Assembly (NCBI RefSeq): GCF_014773225.1
Contig: NZ_JACXAJ010000002.1
Location: forward strand, 248,001 to 312,000
DNA: 64,000 nucleotides
Source of the DNA: Pontibacter aquaedesilientis
Lineage (GTDB): Bacteria; Bacteroidota; Bacteroidia; Cytophagales; Hymenobacteraceae
Direction of reading: 5' to 3'
Shown here: positions 52,523 to 62,492 of the stretch, one piece after another
Layout of the letters: each line of letters begins with the position of its first letter
Position numbering within the stretch: the stretch's first letter is position 1
The notes under the pieces: model-generated
What the model was told of the DNA's origin: nothing
The model's database searches: none
What the model saw: only the letters and a program-made list of their open reading frames with translations
Translations under genes and position numbers: made by a program

Positions 52523-53770
52523 CTAAATTTTCTTATGTGCCTTTATAAAGTTCATTGCCTCTTTGTTTGCAGCGTTTTTCTTATCCGTTGCCTCTAATAC
52601 AATGGAGTAATACTGCTTAGCTGCTTTGAGTTCACGCTCCTGTTTGGCAATCCGGGCCAGGTTGAGGTAGGAGTTAACAAAATAACCAGAGTCTCGCTCA
52701 TTGCTCATTTCGGCAAACATAATGGAGTTCTGGTAATAAGCCTTCGCCTTTTGGAAATCCCTGTACTTGTTCTGATTGATGTAGGCTAGTATATAAGAGG
52801 CGTAACGTCCGCTCACCGCTTCATACCCGGGCATACGCTGGTCCAGTTTATTCATAATGTCCAGGCAAACCCGCTCGGCCAACGTAAAGTGCCCTTGCAC
52901 AAAAAGAGCACGAGCATAGAAACGCTGAAAATAGGCGTTGTTAGGATACTTTTGAGCCAGTCCGCGGGAAATATCCAGCGCAGCCTCCATATTCCCTTCT
53001 TCGTTGGCATAGATCTTCATCAAGAAGAACTTGGCCTCGGTGCCGGTATAAAAACCATTGTTGGCCACGTATCGCAACTGTTTAATGCCTAAACGCTTGT
53101 CACCACTCGGGAAGAAGGCAAGCACGGGGCGCAGCATTTTGTAGTTTTCGTGAATCCAGATAGAATAATAGTTGAAGAGAGCCTCCCCAAACAAAAACTC
53201 AGGGCTGAGACCATTGCCGGCTTTGGCTTTTTCCAAGTACTCTAAGGAGCGCTTGCTGGCTACAGTGGCTTTTCGCCAGTTGCTGCGCTCAGAGTGCAGG
53301 CGGGCCGTGAATCCGTTGGCGGCGGATAGAAAAAAGGCTGCCTCGTAGTCTTTGTTATTTCTGTCGTATAGTTTCTCCGCTTTCTGGATCGTCGTGTCCA
53401 TGTACGCAAAGAAAAGGTCGTCGTATTTAAGCGTCTGAATGTTGGTCGGGACGATTTTCCACCATTGGCTCAGACCCATCAGGAAATAGGGCAGCGGGTG
53501 ATGGGGATAACGGCGGCGAAGGGACTTGAACTGTTTCTCAGCCAGCTCATACTTAAAGTTGTACATGTTGTCCACGGCGCCCTCCAGTTCGTACTGTATG
53601 TCCATGTCCATCAGCAACATGCCCTTTACGTTGCCGGCACTGGGAATAACTTCGACAGACTGCATTGTGATCTCGCGCATTGTCGTGTCAGGCTGTGCCT
53701 TTGAGCCCTGTGCAGAAGCATGGGTTGACAGAAATATGCTGAGGATTACAAGTACAATCTTACTGTTCAT
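52523..53770 (-). CDS. Exported tetratricopeptide-repeat protein
   Basis: A 415-residue secreted protein. A signal peptide (1-20, ending ASAQ) is followed by TPR-like helical pairs, for example NFKYELAEKQFKSLRRRYPHHPLPYFLMG (about 70-98), AALDISRGLAQKYPNNAYFQRFYARALF and KAKAYYQNSIMFAEMSNERDSGYFVNSYLNLARI. These repeats make protein contacts. No enzyme domain is seen. It is divergent from the M42 peptidase gene. Confidence 0.82.
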   Translation of the reverse strand: MNSKIVLVILSIFLSTHASAQGSKAQPDTTMREITMQSVEVIPSAGNVKGMLLMDMDIQYELEGAVDNMYNFKYELAEKQFKSLRRRYPHHPLPYFLMGLSQWWKIVPTNIQTLKYDDLFFAYMDTTIQKAEKLYDRNNKDYEAAFFLSAANGFTARLHSERSNWRKATVASKRSLEYLEKAKAGNGLSPEFLFGEALFNYYSIWIHENYKMLRPVLAFFPSGDKRLGIKQLRYVANNGFYTGTEAKFFLMKIYANEEGNMEAALDISRGLAQKYPNNAYFQRFYARALFVQGHFTLAERVCLDIMNKLDQRMPGYEAVSGRYASYILAYINQNKYRDFQKAKAYYQNSIMFAEMSNERDSGYFVNSYLNLARIAKQERELKAAKQYYSIVLEATDKKNAANKEAMNFIKAHKKI

Positions 53771-53848
53771 AGGTGAAAATATATTCGTAGTGTCGAGCTG
53801 TTTCGCCTGAATTGCTGCAAGCGAGTACTAAAAGTACAACAATTATAC

Positions 53849-53856
53849 TAAATTTG
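53849..53856 (+). promoter_or_regulatory. -7 element of the M42 peptidase promoter
   Basis: TAAATTTG, which matches TAnnTTTG, 23 bp before the ATG at 53880. This placing excludes an in-frame start at 53859. Confidence 0.5.
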
Positions 53857-53879
53857 AATTGATACAAAAGAAATATTGC

Positions 53880-54794
53880 ATGAAACTCCTGAAACAACTC
53901 TGTCGCATACACGCGCCATCCGGCAACGAAAAAAAACTATCCAATTTTTTGCTTAACTACATTGAGGAACAGAAAGTTCAGTGGAAACAGCAACCGACTG
54001 TAGTTTATGGAGAAGGTTTTCAAGATTGTATTTTATTGATATTTGGTAGGCCCCGAACCGCTATATTCGCGCATATCGATTCTATCGGTTTCACGGTACG
54101 CTACGGCAAACAACTGGTGAAGATCGGAGGCCCGGATCTGGAAACCGGCTATACCCTGGTTGGTGAGGACTCGCAGGGGGAAATTGAATGCACACTGGAG
54201 TTTGACGAAGAGGAGCATGAAATAAGCTACAAATATGAACGGGAGATCGAGCGAGGCACGGAACTGGTCTTCAAATGCGACTTCCGGGAAACAGAAGAAA
54301 CAGTGCAGTCTTGCTACCTGGACAACAGGCTGGGGGTGTGGAGCGCCCTGAAAGTGGCCGAGACCTTAGAGGATGGCATCATCGCTTTCAGTAGCTGGGA
54401 AGAGCACGGTGGTGGGTCGGTAGCATACCTGGCAAAGTACATTTCCGAAAGGTATGGGGTGCATCAGGCACTCATATCCGATATCACGTGGGTAACAGAA
54501 GGCGTGCAGCCGGGCCAGGGAGTGGTAATCTCGATGCGTGACAGCCTGATTCCGCGCAGGTCTTATGTAGAGAGGATCATAGGTATAGCCAAGGCCTCCG
54601 GTATTCCTTTCCAGCTGGAAGTAGAAGGTTCGGGAGGGAGCGATGCCAAAGAGTTGCAACACGGGCCGTACCCTTGGGACTGGTGCTTTGTGGGCGCACC
54701 CGAGGACAACGTGCATACACCAAATGAGATCGTGAACAAGAAAGATATCGAGAGCATGGTGGCCCTGTACCGGGAATTGATGGAAAAGCTTTAA
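53880..54794 (+). CDS. M42/M20-like metallo-aminopeptidase
   Basis: A 304-residue cytoplasmic peptidase starting at 53880 ([20 protein letters not shown]). The dinuclear zinc site is visible as [35 protein letters not shown] and the late VHTPNE. HAPSGNE is typical of family M42 and related glutamyl aminopeptidases. It removes N-terminal residues from peptides. Length is a little below the usual 350. Confidence 0.88.
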   Translation: MKLLKQLCRIHAPSGNEKKLSNFLLNYIEEQKVQWKQQPTVVYGEGFQDCILLIFGRPRTAIFAHIDSIGFTVRYGKQLVKIGGPDLETGYTLVGEDSQGEIECTLEFDEEEHEISYKYEREIERGTELVFKCDFRETEETVQSCYLDNRLGVWSALKVAETLEDGIIAFSSWEEHGGGSVAYLAKYISERYGVHQALISDITWVTEGVQPGQGVVISMRDSLIPRRSYVERIIGIAKASGIPFQLEVEGSGGSDAKELQHGPYPWDWCFVGAPEDNVHTPNEIVNKKDIESMVALYRELMEKL

Positions 54795-54819
54795 ATGTAT
54801 TTGATTGCGATAATTAAGG

Positions 54820-54848
54820 AGGCCGTTCTATGCAGAACGGCCTTTTTT
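54820..54848 (+). terminator. Terminator of the M42 peptidase gene
   Basis: AGGCCGTTCT (54820-54829) / AGAACGGCCT (54834-54843), loop 4 nt, followed by TTTTT. Confidence 0.85.
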
Positions 54849-55067
54849 GTGCGCTCTGCAGGTATAGGAAGAGGTTTTGGGGGCGCCATGCTGCCTTCAG
54901 GCTCCGAATCGCCGCAAAAGTCTAGTTTTTAGGGGTATAAGCGATGGTGAATATTGGAAGCTTTGACAGTGAATATTTGGAAAAGTCAAACGAATAGGCT
55001 TTCTTTAATAGCTCTATATAGCAATTTCAGAATCTCAACCCTTATTAACAAAACTAACTCTTATTGA

Positions 55068-57317
55068 ATGGAAACTATTCTCTACGTAATTCCTGGATTT
55101 GGTCTGGCGGCCCTCCTGTATACCTTTATCAGGTCGGCCTGGGTAACGAAGCAAGCAGCAGGAAATGAACGCATGACGGAGATCGCCCGTCATATTGCCG
55201 ATGGTGCAATGGCATTTTTGAAAGCGGAGTACAAAGTGCTCTTCTATTTTGTCGTGATCGCCAGTATATTCCTGTTCTATCTGGGTTATACCGGAGAGAA
55301 CTCGCACTGGACCATCGTATTGGCCTTTATAATGGGTGCCCTTTTCTCGGCTATCGCCGGGTTTATCGGGATGCGCATTGCCACAAAGGCCAACGTGCGC
55401 ACGGCAGAGGCTGCCCGCACCAGCCTTTCGCGTGCCTTGAGCGTTTCGTTTGCAGGTGGCTCTGTCATGGGGATGGGCGTAGCTGGTCTGGCCGTGTTGG
55501 GACTGGGCTCGCTCTTTATTGTGCTCTACTACTTCTTTGTGTATAGCGTGAATGGCGATGTGAACGGCCATGAAATGGAAGTAGCTTTGGAAGTGCTCAC
55601 GGGTTTCTCGCTGGGTGCTGAAAGTATAGCCTTGTTTGCACGAGTAGGCGGTGGTATCTATACCAAAGCCGCCGACGTGGGCGCTGACCTGGTAGGCAAG
55701 GTAGAAGCAGGTATACCGGAGGACGATCCACGTAACCCAGCCACTATTGCCGACAACGTGGGCGATAACGTGGGCGACGTGGCAGGTATGGGCGCCGACC
55801 TTTTCGGTTCGTATGTCGCCACTATTCTGGCTACCATGGTACTCGGTCGCGAAGTGGTTTCTCAGGATAATTTCGGTGGTATGGCCCCTGTTATACTTCC
55901 TATGCTGATAGCTGGTCTGGGTATCGTCTTCTCCCTGATCGGTATGCTTTTCATACGAGTGAAGGAAGGCGGCAACGTGCAGGCGGCCCTGAATTTGGGT
56001 AACTGGATCTCCGTTGCCCTGACGGCTGTTGGCGCTTATTTCGCTATTCACTGGCTCATGCCGGATAACTTGGTGCTGCGTAACTTTGAGTTCACGAACG
56101 ATGGTGTTTTCTATGCCGTGATCATTGGCCTTGTGGTAGGTACACTCATGAGTATCATCACCGAGTACTACACAGCCATGGGCAAAGGCCCTGTTAATTC
56201 TATCGTGCAGCAGTCCTCTACGGGCCATGCGACCAATATTATCGCTGGTTTGGCGGTAGGTATGCAGTCCACGGTAATGCCAATGATCGTGCTGGCGGCC
56301 GGTATCGTACTCTCTTACGCGTCGGCAGGTTTGTATGGCGTGGCCATTGCGGCGGCAGGTATGATGGCAACGACGGCCATGCAATTGGCGATTGACGCCT
56401 TCGGCCCGATTGCCGACAATGCGGGCGGTATAGCCGAAATGAGTGAACTGCCAAAAGAAGTGCGCGGACGTACTGACATTCTAGACGCTGTGGGTAACAC
56501 AACGGCTGCCACTGGAAAAGGCTTTGCGATCGCTTCTGCAGCTTTGACCTCCCTGGCCCTTTTTGCGGCATTCGTAGGTATAGCCGGTATTGATTCTATT
56601 GACCTTTACAAGGCGCCAGTACTGGCCGGTTTGTTCATCGGTGCCATGATTCCGTTTGTCTTCTCAGCGTTGTGTATAGCGGCGGTTGGCCGTGCGGCCA
56701 TGGCGATGGTGCACGAAGTGCGCCGCCAGTTCCGCGAGATTCCGGGCATTATGGAAGGAACCGGTCAGCCGGAGTATGAAAAATGTGTAGCCATCTCTAC
56801 CAAAGCGGCCATCCGCGAGATGATGTTGCCAGGTGCGATTGCTTTGATCGTTCCTGTTATCGTGGGTTTCGGCTTTAGAGGCGTGTTCCCGGATACTTCC
56901 TCGCCTGAGATTTTGGGTGGTCTGTTGGCCGGTGTGACCGTGTCGGGAGTGCTGATGGCCATGTTTCAGTCTAATGCCGGTGGCGCCTGGGACAATGCCA
57001 AGAAATCGTTTGAGAAAGGCGTGGAGATCAACGGCAAGATGGAATACAAAGGCTCTGAGCCGCACAAAGCGTCTGTAACCGGCGATACCGTAGGTGACCC
57101 GTTCAAAGACACATCTGGCCCATCCATGAATATTCTGATCAAACTGATGTCGATTGTGTCGCTGGTAATTGCGCCGCACATTGCGCTGGAGCAGGAGCCA
57201 CCGTTGCCGGAAGCTCCTGTTGAGATCAACATGGAAGTAGTGCCGGTAATGCCGGAGACCGCCAGCGTGGATAGGGAAAAGACAGCTGACTTCGTAGCAG
57301 TTGCCTCAAAAAAATAG
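55068..57317 (+). CDS. hppA: Membrane-bound ion-pumping pyrophosphatase, K+-dependent type
   Basis: A 749-residue polytopic pump that couples pyrophosphate hydrolysis to Na+ and/or H+ export. The substrate site is seen in [37 protein letters not shown] (residues about 200-240) and [10 protein letters not shown], and the late [14 protein letters not shown]. Position about 480 has Ala in [13 protein letters not shown], which marks the K+-dependent class; K+-independent pumps have Lys there. About 16 helices are present, plus a C-terminal tail rich in Glu/Pro/Val that is unusual. Confidence 0.94.
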   Translation: METILYVIPGFGLAALLYTFIRSAWVTKQAAGNERMTEIARHIADGAMAFLKAEYKVLFYFVVIASIFLFYLGYTGENSHWTIVLAFIMGALFSAIAGFIGMRIATKANVRTAEAARTSLSRALSVSFAGGSVMGMGVAGLAVLGLGSLFIVLYYFFVYSVNGDVNGHEMEVALEVLTGFSLGAESIALFARVGGGIYTKAADVGADLVGKVEAGIPEDDPRNPATIADNVGDNVGDVAGMGADLFGSYVATILATMVLGREVVSQDNFGGMAPVILPMLIAGLGIVFSLIGMLFIRVKEGGNVQAALNLGNWISVALTAVGAYFAIHWLMPDNLVLRNFEFTNDGVFYAVIIGLVVGTLMSIITEYYTAMGKGPVNSIVQQSSTGHATNIIAGLAVGMQSTVMPMIVLAAGIVLSYASAGLYGVAIAAAGMMATTAMQLAIDAFGPIADNAGGIAEMSELPKEVRGRTDILDAVGNTTAATGKGFAIASAALTSLALFAAFVGIAGIDSIDLYKAPVLAGLFIGAMIPFVFSALCIAAVGRAAMAMVHEVRRQFREIPGIMEGTGQPEYEKCVAISTKAAIREMMLPGAIALIVPVIVGFGFRGVFPDTSSPEILGGLLAGVTVSGVLMAMFQSNAGGAWDNAKKSFEKGVEINGKMEYKGSEPHKASVTGDTVGDPFKDTSGPSMNILIKLMSIVSLVIAPHIALEQEPPLPEAPVEINMEVVPVMPETASVDREKTADFVAVASKK

Positions 57318-57338
57318 GTTTAGTTTGCTTTAGTTTTG

Positions 57339-57372
57339 AATAAGCCCAGCCATAGCGTTGGGCTTATTTTTT
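57339..57372 (+). terminator. Terminator of hppA
   Basis: AATAAGCCCA (57339-57348) / TGGGCTTATT (57359-57368), then TTTT. The 3' arm contains the -33 element of the hpt promoter. Confidence 0.82.
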
Positions 57373-57388
57373 ATTATCCGTACCTTTG
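57358..57388 (+). promoter_or_regulatory. Promoter of hpt inside the hppA terminator
   Basis: TTG at 57358-57360 and TACCTTTG at 57381-57388 with 20-bp spacing, a full Bacteroidota promoter. It excludes the in-frame start at 57336 and supports 57414. Confidence 0.75.
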
Positions 57389-57413
57389 TTTATCAACAAC
57401 ACCACTACACCTT

Positions 57414-57956
57414 ATGGAGCCCCGTACTATTACGCTTCACGACTGCCAGTTCAGTACATACATGTACGAAGAGGAAATCATCGCCCGGATACACATGCTG
57501 GCCGAGCAGCTTGAGCAGGATTACGCCGGTAAAAACCCACTTTTTCTGGCTGTGCTCAACGGTTCGTTCATGTTCACGGCCGACCTGATGAAGCGCATTA
57601 ACATGCCTTGCGAGATCTCCTTTATTCGGATGTCGTCTTACCAGGACATGCAGAGCACTGGCAACGTGAGAGAAGTGCTGGGACTGACCGAGAACATAGA
57701 AGGGCGTGATGTGGTGGTGATTGAGGACATCGTGGACACCGGCCATACCGTAAATGCTCTGTTGCAGCAGCTCAACGAGAAGCAGCCGGCTTCGATCGAG
57801 ATCATCACCCTGCTCATGAAGCCAGAGTGCCTGCAGCACCAGCTGGACGTGAAGTATGTGGCCAAGTCTATACCCAACGATTTTGTGGTAGGCTACGGAC
57901 TCGATTACAACGGGCTGGGGCGCAACCTGCGGGATATCTACAAGATCGTATCTTAG
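57414..57956 (+). CDS. hpt: Hypoxanthine phosphoribosyltransferase
   Basis: A 180-residue purine-salvage enzyme that makes IMP or GMP from hypoxanthine or guanine and PRPP. The start at 57414 (MEPRTITLHDCQ) follows the promoter. The PRPP loop is VVVIEDIVDTGHT (Glu104-Thr112 region), preceded by FLAVLNGSFMFTADL and SFIRMSSYQDMQSTGNV. The length is normal. Confidence 0.94.
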   Translation: MEPRTITLHDCQFSTYMYEEEIIARIHMLAEQLEQDYAGKNPLFLAVLNGSFMFTADLMKRINMPCEISFIRMSSYQDMQSTGNVREVLGLTENIEGRDVVVIEDIVDTGHTVNALLQQLNEKQPASIEIITLLMKPECLQHQLDVKYVAKSIPNDFVVGYGLDYNGLGRNLRDIYKIVS

Positions 57957-57997
57957 CGTAGGTTAAAAAATATTCAATAGTACATCGATTTTATCCC

Positions 57998-58005
57998 TAA
58001 ATTTG
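57998..58005 (+). promoter_or_regulatory. -7 element of the adk promoter
   Basis: TAAATTTG, an exact match to TAnnTTTG, 22 bp before the ATG at 58028. No TTG at the usual distance. Confidence 0.5.
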
Positions 58006-58027
58006 TTTTTTATCATAACTCAAAGAT

Positions 58028-58618
58028 ATGCTCAACATCGTTTTGTTTGGCCCTCCCGGTGCTGGTAAAGGTACGCAAAGCCAAAAGCTGATAGACAAGT
58101 ATAACCTGATACACCTTTCGACAGGTGATTTGCTTCGCTCAGAAATTGCCGCTGGTACTGAACTGGGTATGAAAGCTAAGTCACTAATGGATAACGGTAT
58201 TTTAGTGCCAGACGAGGTCGTGATCGGCATGATTGAGAACAAAGTGAAAGAGCACAGCCACGCTGGCGGCTTTATCTTTGACGGATTCCCACGCACCGTG
58301 CCACAGGCGCAGGGACTGGATAAGCTCCTGATGGACCATGGCACGGAGATTTCCTGCATGATCGCCCTGAAGGTAGACGACGAGGAACTGACCAAGCGCC
58401 TTTTGCTGCGTGGTGAGACTTCCGGCCGGCCGGATGATCAGAACGAAGAGCTGATCCGCAAACGCATACAGGAGTACAATACCAAAACCGCCCCGGTGGC
58501 TGATTACTACTCCGGCCAGAACAAATTCTGCGCAGTGGAGGGTATTGGCGATATCGAAGAAATCTTCGGAAACCTGTGCAAGCAGATTGACTCCCTGAAA
58601 GAGAAGCAGCAGAAGTAA
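58028..58618 (+). CDS. adk: Adenylate kinase
   Basis: A 196-residue enzyme interconverting 2 ADP with ATP plus AMP. The P-loop is GPPGAGKGTQ (8-17), STGDLLRSEI and FDGFPRTVPQA bind AMP and close the lid, and LLRGETSGRPDDQNEELIRKRI is the short lid form without zinc cysteines. Next to obg and hpt, as often in Bacteroidota. Confidence 0.96.
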   Translation: MLNIVLFGPPGAGKGTQSQKLIDKYNLIHLSTGDLLRSEIAAGTELGMKAKSLMDNGILVPDEVVIGMIENKVKEHSHAGGFIFDGFPRTVPQAQGLDKLLMDHGTEISCMIALKVDDEELTKRLLLRGETSGRPDDQNEELIRKRIQEYNTKTAPVADYYSGQNKFCAVEGIGDIEEIFGNLCKQIDSLKEKQQK

Positions 58619-58651
58619 TCTTCTTTTCAGCTTTATTTAGAATGAACACAG

Positions 58652-58700
58652 AAGGTATAAGCAAGCCGGAACTCAAACGCTCCGGGTTTGCTTATACCTT
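58652..58700 (+). other. Long hairpin between adk and obg
   Basis: Arms 58652-58670 and 58681-58700 pair over AAGGTATAAGCAA plus CCGGA with one bulge, loop 10 nt. It carries the AGGTATA heptamer in one arm and TATACCT in the other. It may terminate adk or process a joint transcript. Confidence 0.6.
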
Positions 58701-58729
58701 ATAATTTATACCTATTAGCATTACCAACA

Positions 58730-59722
58730 TTGGCCCAATCTAACTTTATTGATTACGTAAAAATCTGTTCACGCTCCGGCCACGGTGGCGCTGGTTCAGC
58801 ACACCTGCACCGTGACAAACGCACCGCTATGGGTGGTCCAGACGGTGGCGACGGGGGTAGAGGAGGCCATATAATCCTGCGTGGCAATTCACAGCTATGG
58901 ACTTTGCTGCACCTGCAGTACCGCAAGCACGTGATTGCCGAAAACGGCCAGAATGGTGGCCCAAGTCACTCTACCGGTGCACAGGGCAAAGACGATGTGC
59001 TGGAGGTTCCACTTGGAACAATCGCCCGTAATGCCGAAACCGGCGAGTTCATGTGCGAGATCACCGAAGACGGTCAGGAAATCATTCTGACGCCGGGTGG
59101 CCGTGGCGGACTGGGCAATGCGCACTTTAAGTCGCCAACCAACCAAACGCCGCGCTATGCACAGCCGGGTGAGGATGGAAGAGAAGAGTGGGTTATTCTG
59201 GAACTGAAGCTACTCGCCGACGTTGGCCTGGTTGGTTTCCCGAATGCGGGCAAGTCTACCTTGCTGTCGGTGGTGTCGGCGGCTAAGCCTAAGATCGCCA
59301 ACTATGCCTTTACCACGCTGGAGCCTAACCTGGGAGTAGTAGCCTACCGCGACTACAGGTCCTTTGTTATGGCCGATATACCAGGGATCATCGAAGGTGC
59401 CTCAGAAGGAAAAGGCCTTGGTTTGCGTTTCCTGCGCCACATCGAGCGTAACTCCATGCTTTTGTTCATGATCTCGTGCGACAGCCCGGATATTGCAGAG
59501 GAATATAAGATTCTGGTGAATGAGCTTGAAACGTATAACCCGGAGTTACTGGACAAGAAGCGCATACTGGCCATCACGAAATCAGATATGATTGACGACG
59601 AATTGGAAGCCGAAATGCGGGAAACCTTGCCGAAGGATATCCCAACAGTATTCATCTCCAGCATGACGCAGAAGAATATTACGCAATTGAAAGATATGAT
59701 CTGGTCAGCGCTAAACTCGTAG
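58730..59722 (+). CDS. obg: GTPase ObgE
   Basis: A 330-residue ribosome-assembly GTPase. The start is the TTG at 58730 ([12 protein letters not shown]): Obg proteins begin with NFIDYVKI and no ATG is available, while the in-frame sequence further upstream is the hairpin. The Obg domain is glycine-rich ([26 protein letters not shown]), followed by a G domain with GFPNAGKST (about 169-177), DIPG and TKSD. It lacks the C-terminal OCT domain, as is usual in Bacteroidota. Confidence 0.93.
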   Translation: MAQSNFIDYVKICSRSGHGGAGSAHLHRDKRTAMGGPDGGDGGRGGHIILRGNSQLWTLLHLQYRKHVIAENGQNGGPSHSTGAQGKDDVLEVPLGTIARNAETGEFMCEITEDGQEIILTPGGRGGLGNAHFKSPTNQTPRYAQPGEDGREEWVILELKLLADVGLVGFPNAGKSTLLSVVSAAKPKIANYAFTTLEPNLGVVAYRDYRSFVMADIPGIIEGASEGKGLGLRFLRHIERNSMLLFMISCDSPDIAEEYKILVNELETYNPELLDKKRILAITKSDMIDDELEAEMRETLPKDIPTVFISSMTQKNITQLKDMIWSALNS

Positions 59723-59748
59723 TTTCGGCAGCCAGTTTTTGAGTACAT

Positions 59749-59787
59749 ATCGGTAGCGGCTGCAGGGCTTGCTACCGATTTTTTTTG
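59749..59787 (+). terminator. Terminator of obg
   Basis: ATCGGTAGC (59749-59757) / GCTACCGAT (59771-59779) followed by eight T. Confidence 0.85.
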
Positions 59788-59896
59788 AGGCACCAGCCGG
59801 GTACTGATTGTTAAAATGTTGATTTGCTGTTGTAGCTACGGCTGTTGCAGGTAAAGCAAAACGAGTTGTTTTATTGCTACGCCTGTGCGGCGGGCA

Positions 59897-59914
59897 CCCC
59901 GAAAGCTTTCGGGG
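59897..59914. repeat. 18-bp perfect palindrome
   Basis: CCCCGAAAGCTTTCGGGG. A related sequence (CCCGAAAGCCTTCGGG) forms the anticodon arms of both pseudo-tRNAs (near 23475-23490 and 38894-38909). Confidence 0.75.
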
Positions 59915-59927
59915 CAAAAAAATCAAG

Positions 59928-59976
59928 ACGATTTTAAACTCGCTGACCGCTCAAACACAAAATCGTCGCTTGTGCA
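59928..59976. repeat. Inverted repeat GACGATTTT/AAAATCGTC
   Basis: Two 9-bp arms around 59926-59934 and 59958-59966 enclosing about 23 nt, directly after the 18-bp palindrome. Together they look like a repeated extragenic element. Confidence 0.5.
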
Positions 59977-60086
59977 CCGGGCTAAGGCGATCTGTTTTAT
60001 TGCTAGCGTGCGAGTTACCCTTTCAATGCGTGCCCGTGGTAGTTTGTTATAGAACTTATACCTATCAACTGGTATTGCCAGAAAAG

Positions 60087-60103
60087 CCCCCTTTGGAGGG
60101 GGG
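60087..60103. repeat. C5-G6 hairpin, G-rich tract
   Basis: CCCCC (60087-60091) and GGGGGG (60098-60103) around TTTGGA, continuing into a G-rich run. A related hairpin lies at 60180-60201. Confidence 0.55.
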
Positions 60104-60179
60104 AGGGGGAGGATAATCTTCCAGAGGTATATAGCAACTACACCATCTATACCTTGTAGAGCTGCAGCGGCCGTAAATT

Positions 60180-60201
60180 CCCCGCCTTAGACAAGGAGGG
60201 G
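60180..60201. repeat. C4-G4 hairpin, second copy
   Basis: CCCCGCCTT / AAGGAGGGG around AGAC, with GTTAGGGGTGGTTGG following. It is related in design to 60087-60103. Confidence 0.55.
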
Positions 60202-60445
60202 TTAGGGGTGGTTGGAATCGGTATGTGCGAAAATCCTGCAAATCCTAGAATCCTGTAAATCCTTGGGGTAGGGGCCCTATGTACTGATTCAGACAGATTT
60301 CAGGCATAACGCCAAAACGAAGCACTCAACAATTTAACAATTCAACAATCAGCAATTAATAAATGCCAATCTGACACAAAGCTAGAATTGGCAAGACAAT
60401 TGAAAAGACAAAATAGACCGATCAACCTATAATTCTTAAGGCATT

Positions 60446-61012
60446 ATGTCAGAGAAAGATATTAAGAAAGAGCAGGAAAACGCAGAACTACAGGATAACA
60501 CTGCCAACACAGAAGAAAATAACACACAGGAGCAGGCTGAGGAGACAGCGGAAGAAATTGGCTCTGAAAACAAATCCGAGGCCGAACTGGCTGAGATGAA
60601 GGACAAGTACATTCGCCTGATGGCCGAGTTTGAGAACTTCAGACGCAGGACAGCCAAAGAGCGCATGGACTTGCTGAAGACAGCTAACGAAGACCTGATG
60701 AGTGAACTGCTGCCTGTGTTGGACGATATGGAGCGCGCCCGTCAGTCGATGGAGGCAACTAAAGACGTGGATGCGATGTTGCAGGGCTTGGAACTGGTAT
60801 TCCACAAACTCAAGCACGTGACACAACTCAAAGGTTTGAAACCAATCAGCATTCAGGCTGGTGATGACTTTGACAGTGAATTGCATGAAGCGATCACGCA
60901 GATACCAGCACCATCAGAGGAACTGAAAGGCAAAATAGTAGACGTAATCGAGAAGGGCTATACCTTGAATGAAAAGGTGATCCGCTTCGCGAAAGTTATC
61001 ATAGGAGCTTAA
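60446..61012 (+). CDS. grpE: Nucleotide exchange factor GrpE
   Basis: A 188-residue DnaK co-chaperone. An acidic, Glu/Gln/Asn-rich N-terminus (about 1-50) is followed by the long coiled coil (AELAEMKDKYIRLMAEFENFRRRTAKERMDL) and the beta-sandwich tail with the GrpE signature (DFDSELHEAI, VDVIEKGYTLNEKVIRFAKVIIG). It opens the DnaK nucleotide site after hydrolysis. It precedes dnaJ by 3 bp in an operon. Confidence 0.96.
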   Translation: MSEKDIKKEQENAELQDNTANTEENNTQEQAEETAEEIGSENKSEAELAEMKDKYIRLMAEFENFRRRTAKERMDLLKTANEDLMSELLPVLDDMERARQSMEATKDVDAMLQGLELVFHKLKHVTQLKGLKPISIQAGDDFDSELHEAITQIPAPSEELKGKIVDVIEKGYTLNEKVIRFAKVIIGA

Positions 61013-61015
61013 GCA

Positions 61016-62164
61016 ATGGCTAAGAGAGATTATTACGAGGTTTTAGGAGTAAGCAAAGGAGCGAGTCAGGAGGAGATAAAGAAGGCTTACCGTAAGCTCG
61101 CCATTAAGTTTCACCCCGACAAGAACCCCGGCGACCACGCAGCGGAAGAGAATTTCAAGGAGGCGGCTGAGGCCTACGAAATATTGAGCGACCAGCAGAA
61201 ACGCCAGCGCTATGACCAGTTCGGTCATCAGGGCATGAATGGCGGCTTCGGCGGCGGTGGCGGCATGAACATGGAGGATATTTTCTCACAGTTCGGCGAT
61301 ATTTTTGGCGGCGGTGGCGGCGGCTTCGAGAGCTTCTTTGGTGGCACTGGCCGTCAGGGTGGCCGACGAACCCGCAAAGGCAGCAACCTGCGCATCAAGC
61401 TGAAACTCAATCTGGAAGAAATCGCTAACGGCGTTGAGAAGAAGATCAAAGTAAAACGCTATGTGGCGTGTGGCACTTGCGGTGGTAACGGCGCCAAGAA
61501 CGGTACCGAAATGCAGACGTGCGGCTCTTGTCAGGGCTCGGGTCAGGTACGCAAGGTGGTCAACACCATGTTGGGCCAGATGGTGAGCACAGCAACCTGT
61601 CCTACCTGTAATGGCGAAGGTCGCATTGTGACCAAGAACTGTGAAGCCTGCCACGGAAGTGGACGCGAACTGCAGGAAGAAGTGATCACGATTAATGTAC
61701 CGGCTGGCGTAATGGATGGCATGCAGCTGTCCATGAGCGGCAAAGGTAATGTACCGGAGCGAGGCGGAGTGCCGGGTGACCTACTCATTCAGATTGAAGA
61801 AGAGGAGCACCCAAGCCTGAAGCGCGACGGCAACAATGTGATTTTCGACCAGTATATCAGTTTCATTGACGCTGCCTTAGGTGCCGATATAGAAGTGCCG
61901 ACTATCGGTGGCCGCGTGAAGATCACGATTAAGCCGGGTACGCAGAGTGGCGAAATATTCAGGCTGCGTGGCAAAGGCGTGAAAGACATTAACGGTTACG
62001 GCAAAGGCGATCAGCTGATCCACATCAACGTATGGACACCGAAGTCGCTGAGCAGCGAGGAGCGTGACGCCTTGGAGCGCCTGCGTGACTCCAATAACTT
62101 TGCCCCGCACCCGGGTAAGAGCGACAAGGGCTTCTTCGAGAAAGTGAAAGACTACTTTCAGTAA
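61016..62164 (+). CDS. dnaJ: Chaperone protein DnaJ
   Basis: A 382-residue type I J-protein that loads substrate on DnaK. J domain at 1-70 with HPD at 33-35, Gly/Phe-rich linker (about 75-115), zinc domain with four CxxCxGxG repeats ([36 protein letters not shown]) and the C-terminal substrate domains. All parts are complete. It is cotranscribed with grpE. Confidence 0.97.
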   Translation: MAKRDYYEVLGVSKGASQEEIKKAYRKLAIKFHPDKNPGDHAAEENFKEAAEAYEILSDQQKRQRYDQFGHQGMNGGFGGGGGMNMEDIFSQFGDIFGGGGGGFESFFGGTGRQGGRRTRKGSNLRIKLKLNLEEIANGVEKKIKVKRYVACGTCGGNGAKNGTEMQTCGSCQGSGQVRKVVNTMLGQMVSTATCPTCNGEGRIVTKNCEACHGSGRELQEEVITINVPAGVMDGMQLSMSGKGNVPERGGVPGDLLIQIEEEEHPSLKRDGNNVIFDQYISFIDAALGADIEVPTIGGRVKITIKPGTQSGEIFRLRGKGVKDINGYGKGDQLIHINVWTPKSLSSEERDALERLRDSNNFAPHPGKSDKGFFEKVKDYFQ

Positions 62165-62186
62165 GCCTGTCCAAAATTAAATTAAC

Positions 62187-62225
62187 AAAAGCCTGCCTTT
62201 TCAGTAGAAGAGGGAGGCTTTTTTA
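62187..62225 (+). terminator. Terminator of grpE-dnaJ
   Basis: AAAAGCCT (62187-62194) / AGGCTTTT (62215-62222) with an imperfect inner stem, followed by TTT. Confidence 0.75.
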
Positions 62226-62438
62226 CGCTTCAGTACCGCTGAAATAAGTTTTGTAAATATATTAAGGTATAGCAAGTTGCGTGTGACAGGCCTTTGACGA
62301 ATAGTTCCCTTGTCTATCTTTCCATACCTGAAAAGAGTCTAACGTCTGATATCTTGCGTCTTTAAAAAGTCTTTGTCCGTATTTGGTATAGCCTATACCT
62401 GCGTTCGTCGAATAAGTATAGTGCTTTATTGATATTGC

Positions 62439-62469
62439 TTGTCACTCAGTCCCAAAAAAGCTATTTTTG
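62439..62469 (+). promoter_or_regulatory. Promoter of the ABC transporter genes
   Basis: TTG at 62439-62441, 20 bp, TATTTTTG at 62462-62469. Transcription would begin near 62476, so the in-frame TTG at 62439 cannot be the start codon. Confidence 0.75.
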
Positions 62470-62492
62470 AATATACCAAAAGGTTAACAGCA

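Larger units (their letters stand above)
59723..60445. other. Repeat-rich intergenic region before grpE
   Basis: 723 bp with several inverted repeats but no accepted gene: the obg terminator, a perfect CCCCGAAAG/CTTTCGGGG palindrome, a GACGATTTT/AAAATCGTC pair, and two C4-G4 hairpins. Three TATACCT/AGGTATA copies lie near 60058, 60125 and 60149. Confidence 0.65.
62165..62492. other. Intergenic region between dnaJ and the ABC transporter
   Basis: 328 bp holding the dnaJ terminator, AGGTATA/TATACCT copies near 62265 and 62391, and the ABC promoter. No other gene was found. Confidence 0.65.

Noticed and set aside
55035..56384. A 449-codon open frame on the minus strand
   Set aside because: It is antisense to hppA, His/Arg/Gly-rich with no domain pattern, and follows from the GC-rich codons of the real gene.
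59874..60116. An 80-codon frame over the repeat cluster
   Set aside because: Its translation is that of the palindromes and the G-rich tract.
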